Positions 51,189-61,196 of a stretch of DNA of 64,000 nucleotides are shown here, piece after piece. The stretch lies in contig NZ_JACHBR010000001.1 in NCBI RefSeq assembly GCF_014200435.1, positions 5,212,001 to 5,276,000 of the forward strand, written 5' to 3'. Source of the stretch: Sphaerisporangium krabiense (GTDB lineage: Bacteria; Actinomycetota; Actinomycetes; Streptosporangiales; Streptosporangiaceae). Position 1 is the first letter of the stretch. Every line of letters starts with the position of its first letter. Both the position numbers and the translations under genes were made by a program. Below the pieces are notes generated by a model, which was not told the origin of the DNA, searched no databases, and saw only the letters and a list, made by a program, of their open reading frames with translations.

Positions 51189-52493
51189 CTAGCGGGTCTT
51201 GGCCGCGAGGCTTTCGGTCGGGAAGGGGGTGAAGGGAAGCCGGGTGAGGGTCGTCGGGGTGGAGGGGCCGCAGAGGGCTTGGAGGATGTGGGTGCCGAGG
51301 GCCAGGTCGATCGGGTGTTCCTCGACGTTCCCGTTCTCGTCGATGCGCTGGTACTTCATGAGGTTGATGCCGAGCGAGACCTGGCGCGCGCCGTCGGGGC
51401 TGGACAGGGAGAAGGTGCCCGCGCCGAACACGGCGCCGTCGTGGCCCCAGAACTGGCCGCAGGGCATGTTCTGCGCGTAGATGCCGAGGCCGTAGCGGAT
51501 GACCACGTTGCCGTTCTCGTCGGTGACCGGGACGGTGCGCTGCATCTCGGCCAGTTCGCGCTGTCCGAGCAGGTGGCCGCTGAGCAGCGTCCGGTAGAAG
51601 GTGTTGAGGTCGCTCATCGTGGAGACGACGGCGCCGGCCGTGGAGTACCAGGAGCCGTCGTAGACGCTGTAGTCGCGCGGCGGGTCGATCAGGCCGTAGA
51701 GCGACTCGTACATCTTGGAGTGCGGCCCCGGGATGAACGGGGTGCGGGGGATCACGGTGTCCTTCAGCCCCGCCTTGCGGATGACCTCGCGCGTGATGTA
51801 CGTCGCGGCGTCGGTGCCGGTGACCTTCTCCAGCAGGAGGCCCGCGATGACGTAGTTGGTGTTGGAGTACGACCAGACCTTGCCCGGCTCGCCGGTCGCC
51901 GGGGCATTGAGGCCGATCCGCGCCAGTTCCTCGGGACGGGCGGTGCGGAACCGGTTCTCGTCGAGGCTCGCCGGGGATCCTTGTGCGAGAGAGGGGAACG
52001 CGCCGAGGATGTAGTCCCCGATGCCGCTGGTGTGGTTCAGCAGCATGCGGACCGTGACGGCCTGGCCGCGCGGGCCGGGCACCAGGTCGGGCAGGTAGCG
52101 CCCGATCGGCGCGTCCAGGTCGACCCGGCCGCGGGCGACCTGCTGGAGCACGGCGACGGCCGTGAAGGTCTTGGAGATGCTGCCCACCCGTTGCAGCATG
52201 CCGGGGGTTACCGGCCGTTTCGTCCGGACGTCCGCGACCCCGGCCGCGCCCTGCCATCGTTCCCGCGTGTCGCGCACGCTGGAGTAGGTGCCGTACATGC
52301 CGGCGTCGACGACCGCGCCGAGCGTCCTGGCGAGGGCCTGCCGGTCGAGCGCGGTACCGGCGGGCGCGGTCCGGGGGGGCAAGGTCTGCGCGGTCGCGGG
52401 TGGCGCGGTGACCGCGGTCCAGGTTAAGAGCGCGGTGCCGGCGCCGAGTACGGCGGTGACCGCCTTGCGGAGGGAGAAGCGAGCGAACGCCAT
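51189..52493 (-). CDS. Exported serine hydrolase, beta-lactamase / penicillin-binding-like family
   Basis: A 434-residue protein with an N-terminal signal peptide (AVTAVLGAGTALLTWTAVTA, cleavage after ATA). The active-site motifs are SISK (Ser-x-x-Lys), YSN and HDG late in the protein, which is the class C beta-lactamase / D-alanyl-D-alanine carboxypeptidase pattern. GSISKTFTAVAVLQQVARGR and LLNHTSGIGDYI match the family. It acts on a D-Ala-type peptide or an ester outside the cell. ATG 52493 has AGGAGG ten bases upstream. It is next to a class A beta-lactamase, and the two may be part of the response to cell-wall antibiotics. Confidence 0.9.
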   Translation of the reverse strand: MAFARFSLRKAVTAVLGAGTALLTWTAVTAPPATAQTLPPRTAPAGTALDRQALARTLGAVVDAGMYGTYSSVRDTRERWQGAAGVADVRTKRPVTPGMLQRVGSISKTFTAVAVLQQVARGRVDLDAPIGRYLPDLVPGPRGQAVTVRMLLNHTSGIGDYILGAFPSLAQGSPASLDENRFRTARPEELARIGLNAPATGEPGKVWSYSNTNYVIAGLLLEKVTGTDAATYITREVIRKAGLKDTVIPRTPFIPGPHSKMYESLYGLIDPPRDYSVYDGSWYSTAGAVVSTMSDLNTFYRTLLSGHLLGQRELAEMQRTVPVTDENGNVVIRYGLGIYAQNMPCGQFWGHDGAVFGAGTFSLSSPDGARQVSLGINLMKYQRIDENGNVEEHPIDLALGTHILQALCGPSTPTTLTRLPFTPFPTESLAAKTR

Positions 52494-52770
52494 CGCGGGT
52501 GTTCCTCCTGTGATCCGGATTGGTTGCGTCGCTTCGAGCCTCGCAACCGTTCGCGGGCCGCTCCTCCTCTTCGGGACGGATCTTTGACATCGTCCTTCGT
52601 CGTACCGTGAGCTGAATGGTCAGCCGGATAGACCCCGGTGGACGGGGCGTAATGTCGGTTCCGCCGCGTTCCGCTGACGGAAAAACCAGAGGAGCCGCTG
52701 ACAGGTGCTGCTATAGCCTGACCCGAGTGACTTCGTCCTCTAGTCGTGCCGGGGTCGCCGGGGTGGACCC

Positions 52771-54504
52771 GTGCTGAGCCGGTTGTTGCGCACCCACCTA
52801 CGGCCCCACGCGGCGGCGCTGACCGCCGTCGTCGTCTTCCAGCTCATCGGCACCATCGCCGCGCTGTACCTGCCCAGCCTCAACGCCGACATCATCGACC
52901 AGGGCGTGGCCAGGGGCGACACCGGTTACATCCTGACCGCGGGCGGCTGGATGCTCGCCGTCTCGCTGCTGCAGATCGCCTGCTCGATCGCGGCGGTCTA
53001 CTACGGGGCCAGGGTGGCGGCCGGGTTCGGGCGTGACGTGCGGTCGGCGGTGTTCCACCGGGTGGTCGGGTTCTCGACCCGTGAGGTGTCGCAGTTCGGG
53101 GCGCCGAGCCTGATCACGCGGACCACCAACGACGTGCAGCAGGTGCAGATGCTCGTCGTGATGACGTGCACCATGCTCGTCTCCGCGCCCATCATGGGGT
53201 TCGGCGGCGTCATCATGGCGCTGCACCAGGACGTCGGCCTGTCCTGGCTGATGCTGGTGTGCGTCCCGGTGCTGCTCGCCTCGATCGGGCTCATCGTCGT
53301 CCGCATGGTGCCGCAGTTCCGCGCCATGCAGACCCGCATCGACGCGGTCAACCGCGTGCTGCGCGAGCAGCTCACCGGCATCCGGGTCGTGCGGGCCTTC
53401 GTCAGGGAACGCGAGGAGACCCGCAGGTTCGCCGAGGCCAACGACGCGCTGACCGGGACGGCGCTGCGCGTCGGCCGGCTCACCACGCTCATCTTCCCGA
53501 CCGTGATGCTGATCCTGAACGCCTCCAGCGTCGCGGTCCTGTGGTTCGGCGCGGCCCGGGTGGACAGCGGCGAGATGCAGGTCGGCGCGCTCACCGCGTT
53601 CCTCATGTACCTGATGCAGATCCTCACCGCGATGATGATGGCCACGTTCATCTCCATCATGATCCCGCGCGCCGCCGTCTGCGCCGAGCGCATCGTCGAG
53701 GTGCTGGACACCGAGTCCTCCGTGCGCGCCGCCGAGCGTCCCGTGACGGAAGGGCGCACGCGGGGCGAGCTGGAGTTGCGCGACGTCGGGTTCCGGTACC
53801 CGGGGGCGGAGGCGTCCGTCCTGTCGGGCATCTCCTTCCGCGTCGCGGCGGGCACCACCACCGCGATCATCGGCAGCACCGGCTCGGGCAAGTCCACGCT
53901 GATCTCCCTGGTGCCGCGGCTGTTCGACGTCACCTCCGGCGTGGTGCTGGTGGACGGCGTTGACGTCCGCGAGCTGGAGCCGCAGACGCTGTGGACGCGC
54001 ATCGGCCTGGTGCCGCAGAAGCCGTACCTGTTCAGCGGCACCGTGGCGAGCAACCTGCGGTACGGCAACCCCGACGCCACCGACGAGGAGCTGTGGGAGG
54101 CGCTGGAGGTCGCGCAGGCCCGCGACTTCGTCGAGGAGATGCCGGAAGGGCTGGAGGCCCCGATCGCGCAGGGCGGCACCAACGTGTCCGGCGGGCAGCG
54201 GCAACGCCTGTCCATCGCCCGCGCGCTGGTCAGCCGGCCCGAGATCTACCTGTTCGACGACGCGTTCTCGGCGCTCGACCTGGCCACCGACGCCCGGCTG
54301 CGGGCCGCGCTGCGCCCGCACACGGCCGAGGCCGCCGTCGTCATCGTCGGCCAGCGGGTGTCCACCATCGCCGACGCCGACCAGATCATCGTCCTGGACG
54401 ACGGCGTCATCGTCGGGACCGGGACGCACGAGCACCTGCTGGACACCTGTCCGACCTACGTCGAGATCGTGGAGTCCCAGATGACCGCGGAGACCGCCGC
54501 GTGA
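52771..54504 (+). CDS. ABC exporter half-transporter with degenerate ATPase site
   Basis: A 577-residue fusion of a six-helix membrane domain and an ATPase domain. Walker A is GSTGSGKST, the signature [15 protein letters not shown], and Walker B ends [11 protein letters not shown]. The residue after the Walker B aspartate is Asp rather than the catalytic Glu, which is typical of the inactive site in heterodimeric exporters. GTG 52771 starts the frame. The partner gene follows after 25 bases. Together they form a heterodimeric lipid or drug exporter in the cytoplasmic membrane; the substrate is unknown. Confidence 0.92.
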   Translation: MLSRLLRTHLRPHAAALTAVVVFQLIGTIAALYLPSLNADIIDQGVARGDTGYILTAGGWMLAVSLLQIACSIAAVYYGARVAAGFGRDVRSAVFHRVVGFSTREVSQFGAPSLITRTTNDVQQVQMLVVMTCTMLVSAPIMGFGGVIMALHQDVGLSWLMLVCVPVLLASIGLIVVRMVPQFRAMQTRIDAVNRVLREQLTGIRVVRAFVREREETRRFAEANDALTGTALRVGRLTTLIFPTVMLILNASSVAVLWFGAARVDSGEMQVGALTAFLMYLMQILTAMMMATFISIMIPRAAVCAERIVEVLDTESSVRAAERPVTEGRTRGELELRDVGFRYPGAEASVLSGISFRVAAGTTTAIIGSTGSGKSTLISLVPRLFDVTSGVVLVDGVDVRELEPQTLWTRIGLVPQKPYLFSGTVASNLRYGNPDATDEELWEALEVAQARDFVEEMPEGLEAPIAQGGTNVSGGQRQRLSIARALVSRPEIYLFDDAFSALDLATDARLRAALRPHTAEAAVVIVGQRVSTIADADQIIVLDDGVIVGTGTHEHLLDTCPTYVEIVESQMTAETAA

Positions 54505-54529
54505 GCCGGATCCGGGAAGAGGGGGCACA

Positions 54530-56518
54530 ATGAGCGACCGGACCGTGGCGCCCGCGCGTCCGAGGCCGCCCGCGGGCGGCGGCCCGTTCGGGCGGGGGCC
54601 CTTCGGGGGCGGGATGCCCGCGGAGAAGTCGATGGACTTCGGGCCGTCCGCGCGGCGGCTGATCCGCCGGTTGGACCCCGAGCGCCCGCGGATCCTCGCG
54701 GTGATCGCGCTCGCCGTGGCCGGCGTGGCGTTCTCCGTCATCGGGCCGAAGATCCTCGGCCACGCGACCGACCTGATCTTCAGCGGCATCGTGAGCAGGC
54801 AGTTCCCCGCGGGGACGACCGCCGAGCAGGCCGTCGCGGCCGCACGGGCCTCGGGCAACGGCAATCTCGCGGACATGCTCGCCCGCATGCACCTCGTCCC
54901 CGGCCACGGCATCGACTTCGCGGCGCTCGGGACCACCCTGGCGTGGGCGCTCGGCCTGTACGTGGCGGCGTCGGCGTTCATGTGGTTGCAGGGCTACCTG
55001 CTCAACGACGTGACCCAGCGGACGGTGTACCGGCTGCGGGCGGAGGTCGAGGACAAGCTCAACCGGCTGCCGCTGAAGTTCTTCGACGGCCAGCCGCGCG
55101 GCGAGCTGCTCAGCCGCGTCACCAACGACATCGACAACGTCTCCCAGACCCTGCAGCAGACGCTGAGCCAGCTGCTGACCTCGCTGCTGACCGTCGTCGG
55201 CGTGCTCGCCACGATGATCTTCATCTCGCCGCTGCTCGCGGTCATCGCCCTGGTCACCATCCCCGTCTCGATGGTCGTCACCAGCATGATCGCCAAGCGG
55301 TCGCAGAAGCTGTTCGTCGCCCAGTGGGCGCACACCGGCTCCCTGAACGCCCACATCGAGGAGGCGTTCACCGGCCACGAGCTGGTCAAGGTGTTCGGGC
55401 GCGGCCCCGAGGTCGAGGAGGTCTTCCGGCAGCGCAACGAGGAGCTCTACAAGGCGGGCTTCGGCGCGCAGTTCATCTCCGGCGTCGTCATGCCGACGAT
55501 GATGTTCATCGGGAACCTCAACTACGTCGCCATCGCCGTCGTCGGCGGCCTGCGCGTCGCCACCGGGGCGATGAGCCTCGGCGACGTCCAGGCGTTCATC
55601 CAGTACTCCCGCCAGTTCACCCAGCCGCTCACCCAGGTCGCCTCGATGACGAACCTGCTGCAGTCGGGCGTGGCGTCGGCCGAGCGGGTCTTCGAGCTGC
55701 TGGACGCCGAGGAGCAGACCCCCGACCCGGCCGAGCCCGCGCTCCCCGCCGCCCGCCGCGGGCGCGTGGAGTTCGAGAACGTGTCCTTCCGGTACGACCC
55801 CGAGCGGCCCCTCATCGAGGACCTGTCGCTGGTCGCCGAGCCGGGGCACACCATCGCGATCGTCGGCCCGACGGGCGCGGGCAAGACGACGCTGGTCAAC
55901 CTCGTCATGCGCTTCTACGAGCTGGACGCCGGGCGCATCACCCTGGACGGCGTCGACATCACCGCCATGCGCCGCGAGGACCTGCGGGGGAGCATCGGCA
56001 TGGTGCTCCAGGACACCTGGCTGTTCGGCGGCACCATCCGCGACAACATCGCCTACGGCGACCCCACGGCCACCGACGAGCAGATCCACGCCGCGGCCAG
56101 GGCCACCTACGTCGACCGGTTCGTCCGCACCCTGCCGGACGGCTACGACACCGTGATCGACGAGGAGGGCGGCAACGTCAGCGCGGGCGAGAAGCAGCTC
56201 ATCACCATCGCGCGCGCCTTCCTCGCCGACCCGTCGCTGCTCATCCTGGACGAGGCCACCAGCTCGGTCGACACCCGCACCGAGGTCCTGGTGCAGCACG
56301 CCATGGCCGCGTTGCGCGCCGACCGGACCAGCTTCGTCATCGCCCACCGGCTCTCCACGATCCGGGACGCCGACCTGATCCTCGTCATGGAGGCCGGGCG
56401 CATCGTCGAGCACGGCACCCACACCGAGCTCCTCGCCGCCCAGGGCGCCTACCACCGCCTGTACGCCTCCCAGTTCGCCGGAGCCCTCACGGGGGACCCC
56501 GCGCCAGCCGGGGGGTGA
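54530..56518 (+). CDS. ABC exporter half-transporter with canonical ATPase site
   Basis: A 662-residue partner of the preceding protein. A Pro/Gly-rich N-terminus precedes the membrane domain. The ATPase domain has Walker [10 protein letters not shown], signature [15 protein letters not shown] (an altered LSGGQ) and Walker [13 protein letters not shown] with catalytic Glu. A short insertion between the first membrane helices ([20 protein letters not shown]) is not in the partner. ATG 54530 has GAGGGGG upstream. The complementary pattern of degenerate and intact sites supports a heterodimer. Confidence 0.92.
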   Translation: MSDRTVAPARPRPPAGGGPFGRGPFGGGMPAEKSMDFGPSARRLIRRLDPERPRILAVIALAVAGVAFSVIGPKILGHATDLIFSGIVSRQFPAGTTAEQAVAAARASGNGNLADMLARMHLVPGHGIDFAALGTTLAWALGLYVAASAFMWLQGYLLNDVTQRTVYRLRAEVEDKLNRLPLKFFDGQPRGELLSRVTNDIDNVSQTLQQTLSQLLTSLLTVVGVLATMIFISPLLAVIALVTIPVSMVVTSMIAKRSQKLFVAQWAHTGSLNAHIEEAFTGHELVKVFGRGPEVEEVFRQRNEELYKAGFGAQFISGVVMPTMMFIGNLNYVAIAVVGGLRVATGAMSLGDVQAFIQYSRQFTQPLTQVASMTNLLQSGVASAERVFELLDAEEQTPDPAEPALPAARRGRVEFENVSFRYDPERPLIEDLSLVAEPGHTIAIVGPTGAGKTTLVNLVMRFYELDAGRITLDGVDITAMRREDLRGSIGMVLQDTWLFGGTIRDNIAYGDPTATDEQIHAAARATYVDRFVRTLPDGYDTVIDEEGGNVSAGEKQLITIARAFLADPSLLILDEATSSVDTRTEVLVQHAMAALRADRTSFVIAHRLSTIRDADLILVMEAGRIVEHGTHTELLAAQGAYHRLYASQFAGALTGDPAPAGG

Positions 56519-56525
56519 CAGGTTC

Positions 56526-57632
56526 TCAGAAGCCGGGATAGGCGTCCGGGTCGGCCTGGCCGGTGGTGAGCCAGGCCGTCAGGTCGTCCGCCAGCGCCGT
56601 GATGGTGTCGCGGCCCTCCAGCCGCGACACCCAGCGCCGGGGGAGCGCGGCCTCGCCGTGCAGCGCGCCGAGGATGTTGCCGCAGATGGCGCCGGTCGAG
56701 TCGCTGTCGCCTGAGTGGTTGACGGCGAGCAGCAGCGCGCGCTCGGCGTCGGCCTCGTGCGCCAGCGCGCAGTAGACGGCGATCGCGAGCGCCTCCTCGG
56801 CCACCCACGCGCCGCCGAGCCGCTCCACCGCCTCGGGCGTGGGGTCGCCCTTGGCGGCCAGCTTGACGGCGGCGTCGAGCGCGGCGGTCGTCTCGGCGTT
56901 CGACGGCTGCTCCGCCAGCAGGGCGAGCGTGTCCCGCAGTGCCCCGGCGAGCGTGCCGCCGTAGGCGATGGAGGAGACCAGGGCGGCGAAGGCGCCCGCG
57001 GCGAGATAGCCGGTGGGGTGGCCGTGGGTGATCTGCGCGCACGCGGCGGCCAGCCCGAACGCCCGGCGGGGATCGCGGAACGCCAGGCCGAACGGCGCCG
57101 ACCGCATGACGGTGCCGCAGCCCTTGGAGTCGGGGTTCACCGCGCCCGGCGTCCCCGGCGCGGCCGGCGCGCCGAGGTCCTGCCCGAGGCCCGACAGGCA
57201 GGCGTTGCCCGGCGCGCGCTGGTCGTACAACCACGCCTGCTCGCGCAGCCGCCCGCTGCGCACCCGGCCGTCGGCGGGAGGCGGCGCGCCGAACCGCTGG
57301 GTGTCCAGCCAGCGCAGGTAGGCGTCACGCACGACGCTCACCTCGCCGTCCGGATCCCCGGCGGCCCGGTCCCGGGCGCGGACGCCGGCGCGGATCAGTC
57401 CTTCCACCGTGAACAGCGTCATCTGGGTGTCGTCGGTGATCAGCCCCGCCCGTCCCCGCCGGTCGGGGACGAAGTCCGTGATGCCGCCACGCCCGTGCGC
57501 CGCCCGGATGCCCGCGATGGAGTCGAACTCGATCGGCGCGCCCAGCGCGTCCCCCACCGCCCCGCCGATCAGACAGCCGCGCACCCGGCCGCCGAACTCC
57601 AGCCCGCCGACCATGTTCACCATGCCCGCCAC
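56526..57632 (-). CDS. ADP-ribosylglycohydrolase family protein
   Basis: A 368-residue DraG-type enzyme. The conserved motifs are GCLIGGAVGDALGAPIEFDS, ITDDTQMTLF and NHSGDSDSTGAICGNILGAL, which bind two metal ions. It removes ADP-ribose from proteins or other substrates. GTG 57632 is chosen because GAGGGG precedes it by six bases; ATG 57623 is an alternative. It is convergent with the ABC exporter and on the same strand as the SCO6745-type gene. Confidence 0.9.
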   Translation of the reverse strand: MAGMVNMVGGLEFGGRVRGCLIGGAVGDALGAPIEFDSIAGIRAAHGRGGITDFVPDRRGRAGLITDDTQMTLFTVEGLIRAGVRARDRAAGDPDGEVSVVRDAYLRWLDTQRFGAPPPADGRVRSGRLREQAWLYDQRAPGNACLSGLGQDLGAPAAPGTPGAVNPDSKGCGTVMRSAPFGLAFRDPRRAFGLAAACAQITHGHPTGYLAAGAFAALVSSIAYGGTLAGALRDTLALLAEQPSNAETTAALDAAVKLAAKGDPTPEAVERLGGAWVAEEALAIAVYCALAHEADAERALLLAVNHSGDSDSTGAICGNILGALHGEAALPRRWVSRLEGRDTITALADDLTAWLTTGQADPDAYPGF

Positions 57633-57713
57633 GATGATCCCCTCTCCGCCGGATAGAGCGACCGTAGCGGGATCGGGGGACGCATGTGACCGGTCCGGCG
57701 GCGGGGGCCGGCC

Positions 57714-58598
57714 TCAGCGGGACGGAGCGGGGATCCTGCCGATGCCGAGGGTGTTGGAGGACGGGAGCAGGCCCGACTCCAGGGCGGAGATCAGCAGGGG
57801 CATGAGGAGCTTGGCGAGCCGCTCGCAGCGCTCGGCGCCGAGGGCGCGCCACGGGGCGAAGGCCAGGTCGTCGGTGATCCGCTCGATCGACTCGCGCAGC
57901 TCGCGGCAGCGCTCGGTCGCGGCGCCGTCGCCGTCCAGCAGGCCGCGGGCGGCGAGCCGTTCGCACGCGGCGGCCCACTCCTCGTCCGTCCACCCCCGGC
58001 TCGCGAAGGTCTCCACCGGCGCGGCGCCGATCGCCGCGAAGGACACGAGCGCCTCGCAGGGGTCCAGGCCCGCGGTCAGCAGCGCCGCGACGTGCGCGTC
58101 GCCCCGGTGCTCGCGCAGCACGGCGATGGCCTGCCACAGCACCAGGTGCGGCTCGTCCGGCCACGGCTGGGCGGCGTTCGCGGCGGCGAGCGGGCGACCG
58201 GCGTGCGCGGCGGCCTCGGCGGCCTCCCGCAGCAGGCGCGCGGCCTCGGCGATCCCCGGGTCCCGGAGCCCTTCCTCGCCCAGCAGCGCCCGGTACATGC
58301 GGTCGACGGCGCGCGGCCGGGCCTCGAGAATCCGTGCCGGGGGCGCGACCGTCCAGGAGGCGGGGACGTGCTCGCCCACCATGCGCGGGCTGAAGCTGTA
58401 GAACGTGGACGCGACCAGCTCCGCGCCCGGCGCGCCGAGCGGCGCCGAGCGCCAGGCGAAGTAGCTCGGCCAGCGGCTCTCCACGTCGAAACCGAGCGCC
58501 GCCGCCTCGGCGAACACCTCGGGGGAGTACCAGAACGGCGCGTGCACGGGTTCGATCTGGTGCCACATCCGCCGTGCGAGACCGGGATCCTGGGTCAT
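57714..58598 (-). CDS. SCO6745-family protein
   Basis: A 294-residue all-alpha protein of the SCO6745 family, common in actinomycetes and of unknown function. Characteristic stretches are HQIEPVHAPFWYSPEVFAEA at the N-terminus, ASTFYSFSPRMVG, ALVSFAAIGAAPVETFASRG and LAARGLLDGDGAATERCREL, followed by helices resembling a winged-helix end. ATG 58598 is chosen. It is not in an obvious operon; the ADP-ribosylglycohydrolase gene is 81 bases on. No catalytic residues are assigned. Confidence 0.82.
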   Translation of the reverse strand: MTQDPGLARRMWHQIEPVHAPFWYSPEVFAEAAALGFDVESRWPSYFAWRSAPLGAPGAELVASTFYSFSPRMVGEHVPASWTVAPPARILEARPRAVDRMYRALLGEEGLRDPGIAEAARLLREAAEAAAHAGRPLAAANAAQPWPDEPHLVLWQAIAVLREHRGDAHVAALLTAGLDPCEALVSFAAIGAAPVETFASRGWTDEEWAAACERLAARGLLDGDGAATERCRELRESIERITDDLAFAPWRALGAERCERLAKLLMPLLISALESGLLPSSNTLGIGRIPAPSR

Positions 58599-58859
58599 CC
58601 GATTTCAACCTTTCCTGCCAAGCACCCCTTCGGCCGCGGGGCGCCGCTCGACGTGCGCCTCCAGGGTGTGGCCTGGGCATGGTCCCGCGCCATGCCGTGC
58701 GGAACGGGCGGCGGGCGGTCCTGACCTCGGAAGGCACCTCATTTAAACAGCTCCGCTATCCAATGACCCCGCCGGGTACCGCACAGTGGCGCGCCGGTCG
58801 TATGACGCCACCACGGCCGGGCGGACGCGGAACGGCCTGAGCGGCAGGCGGCCGGGACG

Positions 58860-59771
58860 TCAGTTCGACGCGTTCGCGCGTTCGCGGGCCTGGCGGGTCT
58901 CGGCGGCGGTGTCCAGGAGGTAGCCGACGGTGCGCCGCGGCGCGCCGTCGCCGGCGGGGCGGTGACGGAGCAGGTCCTGCCGGACCTTTTCGCCCTCGCC
59001 GCGCAGCACCCGCAGCAGCAGCGCGTCCTTCTGGCTCGCGGGCAGGGCGGCGATCCAGGGCGCCTGGTCGACGGGCGTCTCGGCGGACGCGGCGACCGCG
59101 AGCAGGTCGGGGTCCAGGCGGAGGAACTCGGCCAGCGCCCGCTGCGGCTCGGTGAGCCGGTTCAGGCCGGACGGCACCGGAGGCTCGTGCTCGTCCTCGA
59201 AGTCCTCCTCGAACGCGTCCTCGTCCCGCTCCCAGGAGCCGACGGCCGCGAGCCAGGCCAGATAGAGGGGGCGCAGGTCGCCGGAGGCGAGCTCGGCGCG
59301 CACGCCCGTGACGGCGGAGGAGGACCCGCCGCCCGCCACGGTCCCGGCGGCCTTCCCCGGGTCGCCGGCGCGCGCGGTCCCGTTGACCAGGGCGGTCCCG
59401 TTCGCCGCGACGGCCCGGGTGTCGCCGTCCTGGCTGATGAGGTCGATGATGAGGTGGTCGCCGGAGGAGGAGACCCACGCGTCCACCTGGTCGTCGACCA
59501 GGTACGCCTCCACGGCGGGCAGGCCGGGCGCGTCCACGGGCAGGCGCAGCATCACCTCGCGGGTGCCCGCGCCGTCGGTGTAGAGGTGCGCGTCGTAGTA
59601 GCGCTCCAGCACCGCCGGGACGTCGCCGCCGAAGTCACCCGAGTCGTAGGAGTCGGCGAAGCGGGTCGCGGTGACCTCCGCGGTGGCCGACATGGCACGG
59701 ACCTCCGCCTGTTCGTCCGGGGCGAGCGGGTGGTCCAGTGCGAGGAACTCGTAGTGCCGGTGATCGCTCAT
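58860..59771 (-). CDS. Hypothetical protein, 303 aa
   Basis: No family function recognised. The N-terminus MSDHRHYEFLALDHPLAPDE, then EVRAMSATAEVTATRFADSY, resembles actinobacterial proteins of unknown function that begin with a similar pattern. A Gly/Ser-rich linker (GTVAGGGSSSAVTG) follows, then an acidic stretch, EDAFEEDFEDEHEPP, and a helical C-terminal third. It has no signal peptide or membrane helix. ATG 59771 is chosen; the longer frame upstream is antisense to PPK2 and not supported. It is divergent from the PPK2 gene by 240 bases. Confidence 0.75.
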   Translation of the reverse strand: MSDHRHYEFLALDHPLAPDEQAEVRAMSATAEVTATRFADSYDSGDFGGDVPAVLERYYDAHLYTDGAGTREVMLRLPVDAPGLPAVEAYLVDDQVDAWVSSSGDHLIIDLISQDGDTRAVAANGTALVNGTARAGDPGKAAGTVAGGGSSSAVTGVRAELASGDLRPLYLAWLAAVGSWERDEDAFEEDFEDEHEPPVPSGLNRLTEPQRALAEFLRLDPDLLAVAASAETPVDQAPWIAALPASQKDALLLRVLRGEGEKVRQDLLRHRPAGDGAPRRTVGYLLDTAAETRQARERANASN

Positions 59772-60011
59772 GAATGCCCGCCCGTCGGAGGTCGAAGAGA
59801 GGAGCGGCCGCCCGCCGTTCCGGGCCGCCGGTGGGTGATCGCCGTCGCGGCCGCCGCTCCGCTGTCCGGTACGGCCGGGTTGGTGCTGATCACGGGCGAC
59901 GAGCATAGTAGAGGACGGCGCACGGCGTGCCGGGATCGGCGCGTCCCCGCCGCGTGCCTCCCGGGGCGGGACGGCGGGGGAGTGCCGGGACGGAACGGGA
60001 AGGTGGTCCGC

Positions 60012-60860
60012 ATGGGCGGCGACGGTGGCGCGGGAAAGAGCGCCGAGGCCAAGGGGAAGGACGGGCGGCTCCGCAAGAAGGTCTACGAGGCCGAGCTGTT
60101 CCGCCTGCAGGGCGAGCTGGTCAAGCTGCAGGAATGGGTGCGGGCCGAGGGCGCGCGGCTGGTCGTGCTGTTCGAGGGCAGGGACGCGGCCGGCAAGGGC
60201 AGCGCGATCAAAAGGGTGACCGAGTACCTCAACCCGCGCGTCGCCCGGATCGTGGCGCTCCCGGTGCCGAGCGAACGCGAGCGCACCCAGTGGTACTTCC
60301 AGCGGTACATCCAAGAACTCCCGGCCGCCGGGGAGATCGTGCTGTTCGACCGGAGCTGGTACAACCGCGCCGGCGTGGAACGGGTGATGGGGTTCTGCAC
60401 CCCCGAGGAGTACACGCGGTTCCTGCGCCAGTGCCCGCTGTTCGAGCGGCTGCTCGTGGAGGACGGCATCCTGCTGCGCAAGTACTGGTTCTCCGTCAGC
60501 GACGCCGAGCAGGAGCGCCGGTTCCGGTCGCGGCTGGAGGACCCCATGCGGCGGTGGAAGCTGTCCCCGATGGACATGGAGTCGATCACGCGCTGGGAGG
60601 ACTACTCGCGGGCCAAGGACGAGATGCTGGTGCACACCGACATCCCGGAGGCGCCGTGGCACGAGGTCGAGAGCGAGGACAAGCGCAGCGCGCGGATCAA
60701 CATGATCGCGCACCTGCTCGGCAGCGTGCCCTATCACGACGTGCAACGCCCGCCCCTGGAGCTCCCGCCGCGCCCGCCGTCGTCCGGCTACCGCCGCCTG
60801 CCGCGCAACGAACGCGGCCGCGTCCCCGACCACGCCGCCACCCTGCGCGCCCACGCCTGA
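60012..60860 (+). CDS. Polyphosphate kinase 2 family protein
   Basis: A 282-residue PPK2. Walker A appears in LFEGRDAAGKGSAIKRVTEY, the lid region in PSERERTQWYFQRYIQELPA and Walker B in VLFDRSWYNRAGVERVMGF. PPK2 enzymes phosphorylate nucleoside mono- or diphosphates with polyphosphate or run the reverse. The class (ADP or GDP, mono- or diphosphate) cannot be read with certainty. ATG 60012 is preferred because it precedes the basic N-terminal tail; the longer frame upstream is antisense to the divergent gene. Confidence 0.93.
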   Translation: MGGDGGAGKSAEAKGKDGRLRKKVYEAELFRLQGELVKLQEWVRAEGARLVVLFEGRDAAGKGSAIKRVTEYLNPRVARIVALPVPSERERTQWYFQRYIQELPAAGEIVLFDRSWYNRAGVERVMGFCTPEEYTRFLRQCPLFERLLVEDGILLRKYWFSVSDAEQERRFRSRLEDPMRRWKLSPMDMESITRWEDYSRAKDEMLVHTDIPEAPWHEVESEDKRSARINMIAHLLGSVPYHDVQRPPLELPPRPPSSGYRRLPRNERGRVPDHAATLRAHA

Positions 60861-61196
60861 CACGTCCCGCCGAGCACTGACCTGAACCGGTCGACCCGGT
60901 CCGGTCGGGAGCGGGGAGGGGGAGGGGCCCGTATCGGCGGCCCAGCGAGCGCGCGGGCCGGCCCCGGTCGGCCGCGCGCCCGCGCCTGACGCCGTGTCGG
61001 CGCGGCCCACCGTCCATGCCGGAGTGGGACCGTCCGGGGGTCCAGGGCCGCGCCGGCCGTTGCCGGGAGGGGCGGCGGGGTGGGCACGGGCATGTTGGGC
61101 AAGGTTCTTAATTACGCAATATCGGGTTATCTCTACTGGTAGTCGGCACGCTCATCATTCGTCCCGTAGGCATCGAGAGGTGTACGGGGATGGCAG
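60861..61196. other. Intergenic 336 bp with an AT-rich block before the glycosyltransferase
   Basis: No gene is seen. The first 230 bases are extremely GC-rich. Around 61103-61150 the composition turns AT-rich (TTCTTAATTACGCAATATCG, then GTTATCTCTACTGG), which is striking in this genome and probably marks the promoter of the GT4/SGNH/GT4 set. I could not assign exact -35 and -10 hexamers. Confidence 0.4.

Noticed and set aside
58962-60011. N-terminal extension of the PPK2 frame
   Set aside because: The extension is antisense to the 303-aa gene and Gly/Arg/Val-rich; the PPK2 family starts near ATG 60012.
59772-61010. N-terminal extension of the 303-aa hypothetical protein
   Set aside because: It runs antisense through the PPK2 gene, whose motifs are unmistakable; ATG 59771 is a sensible start.
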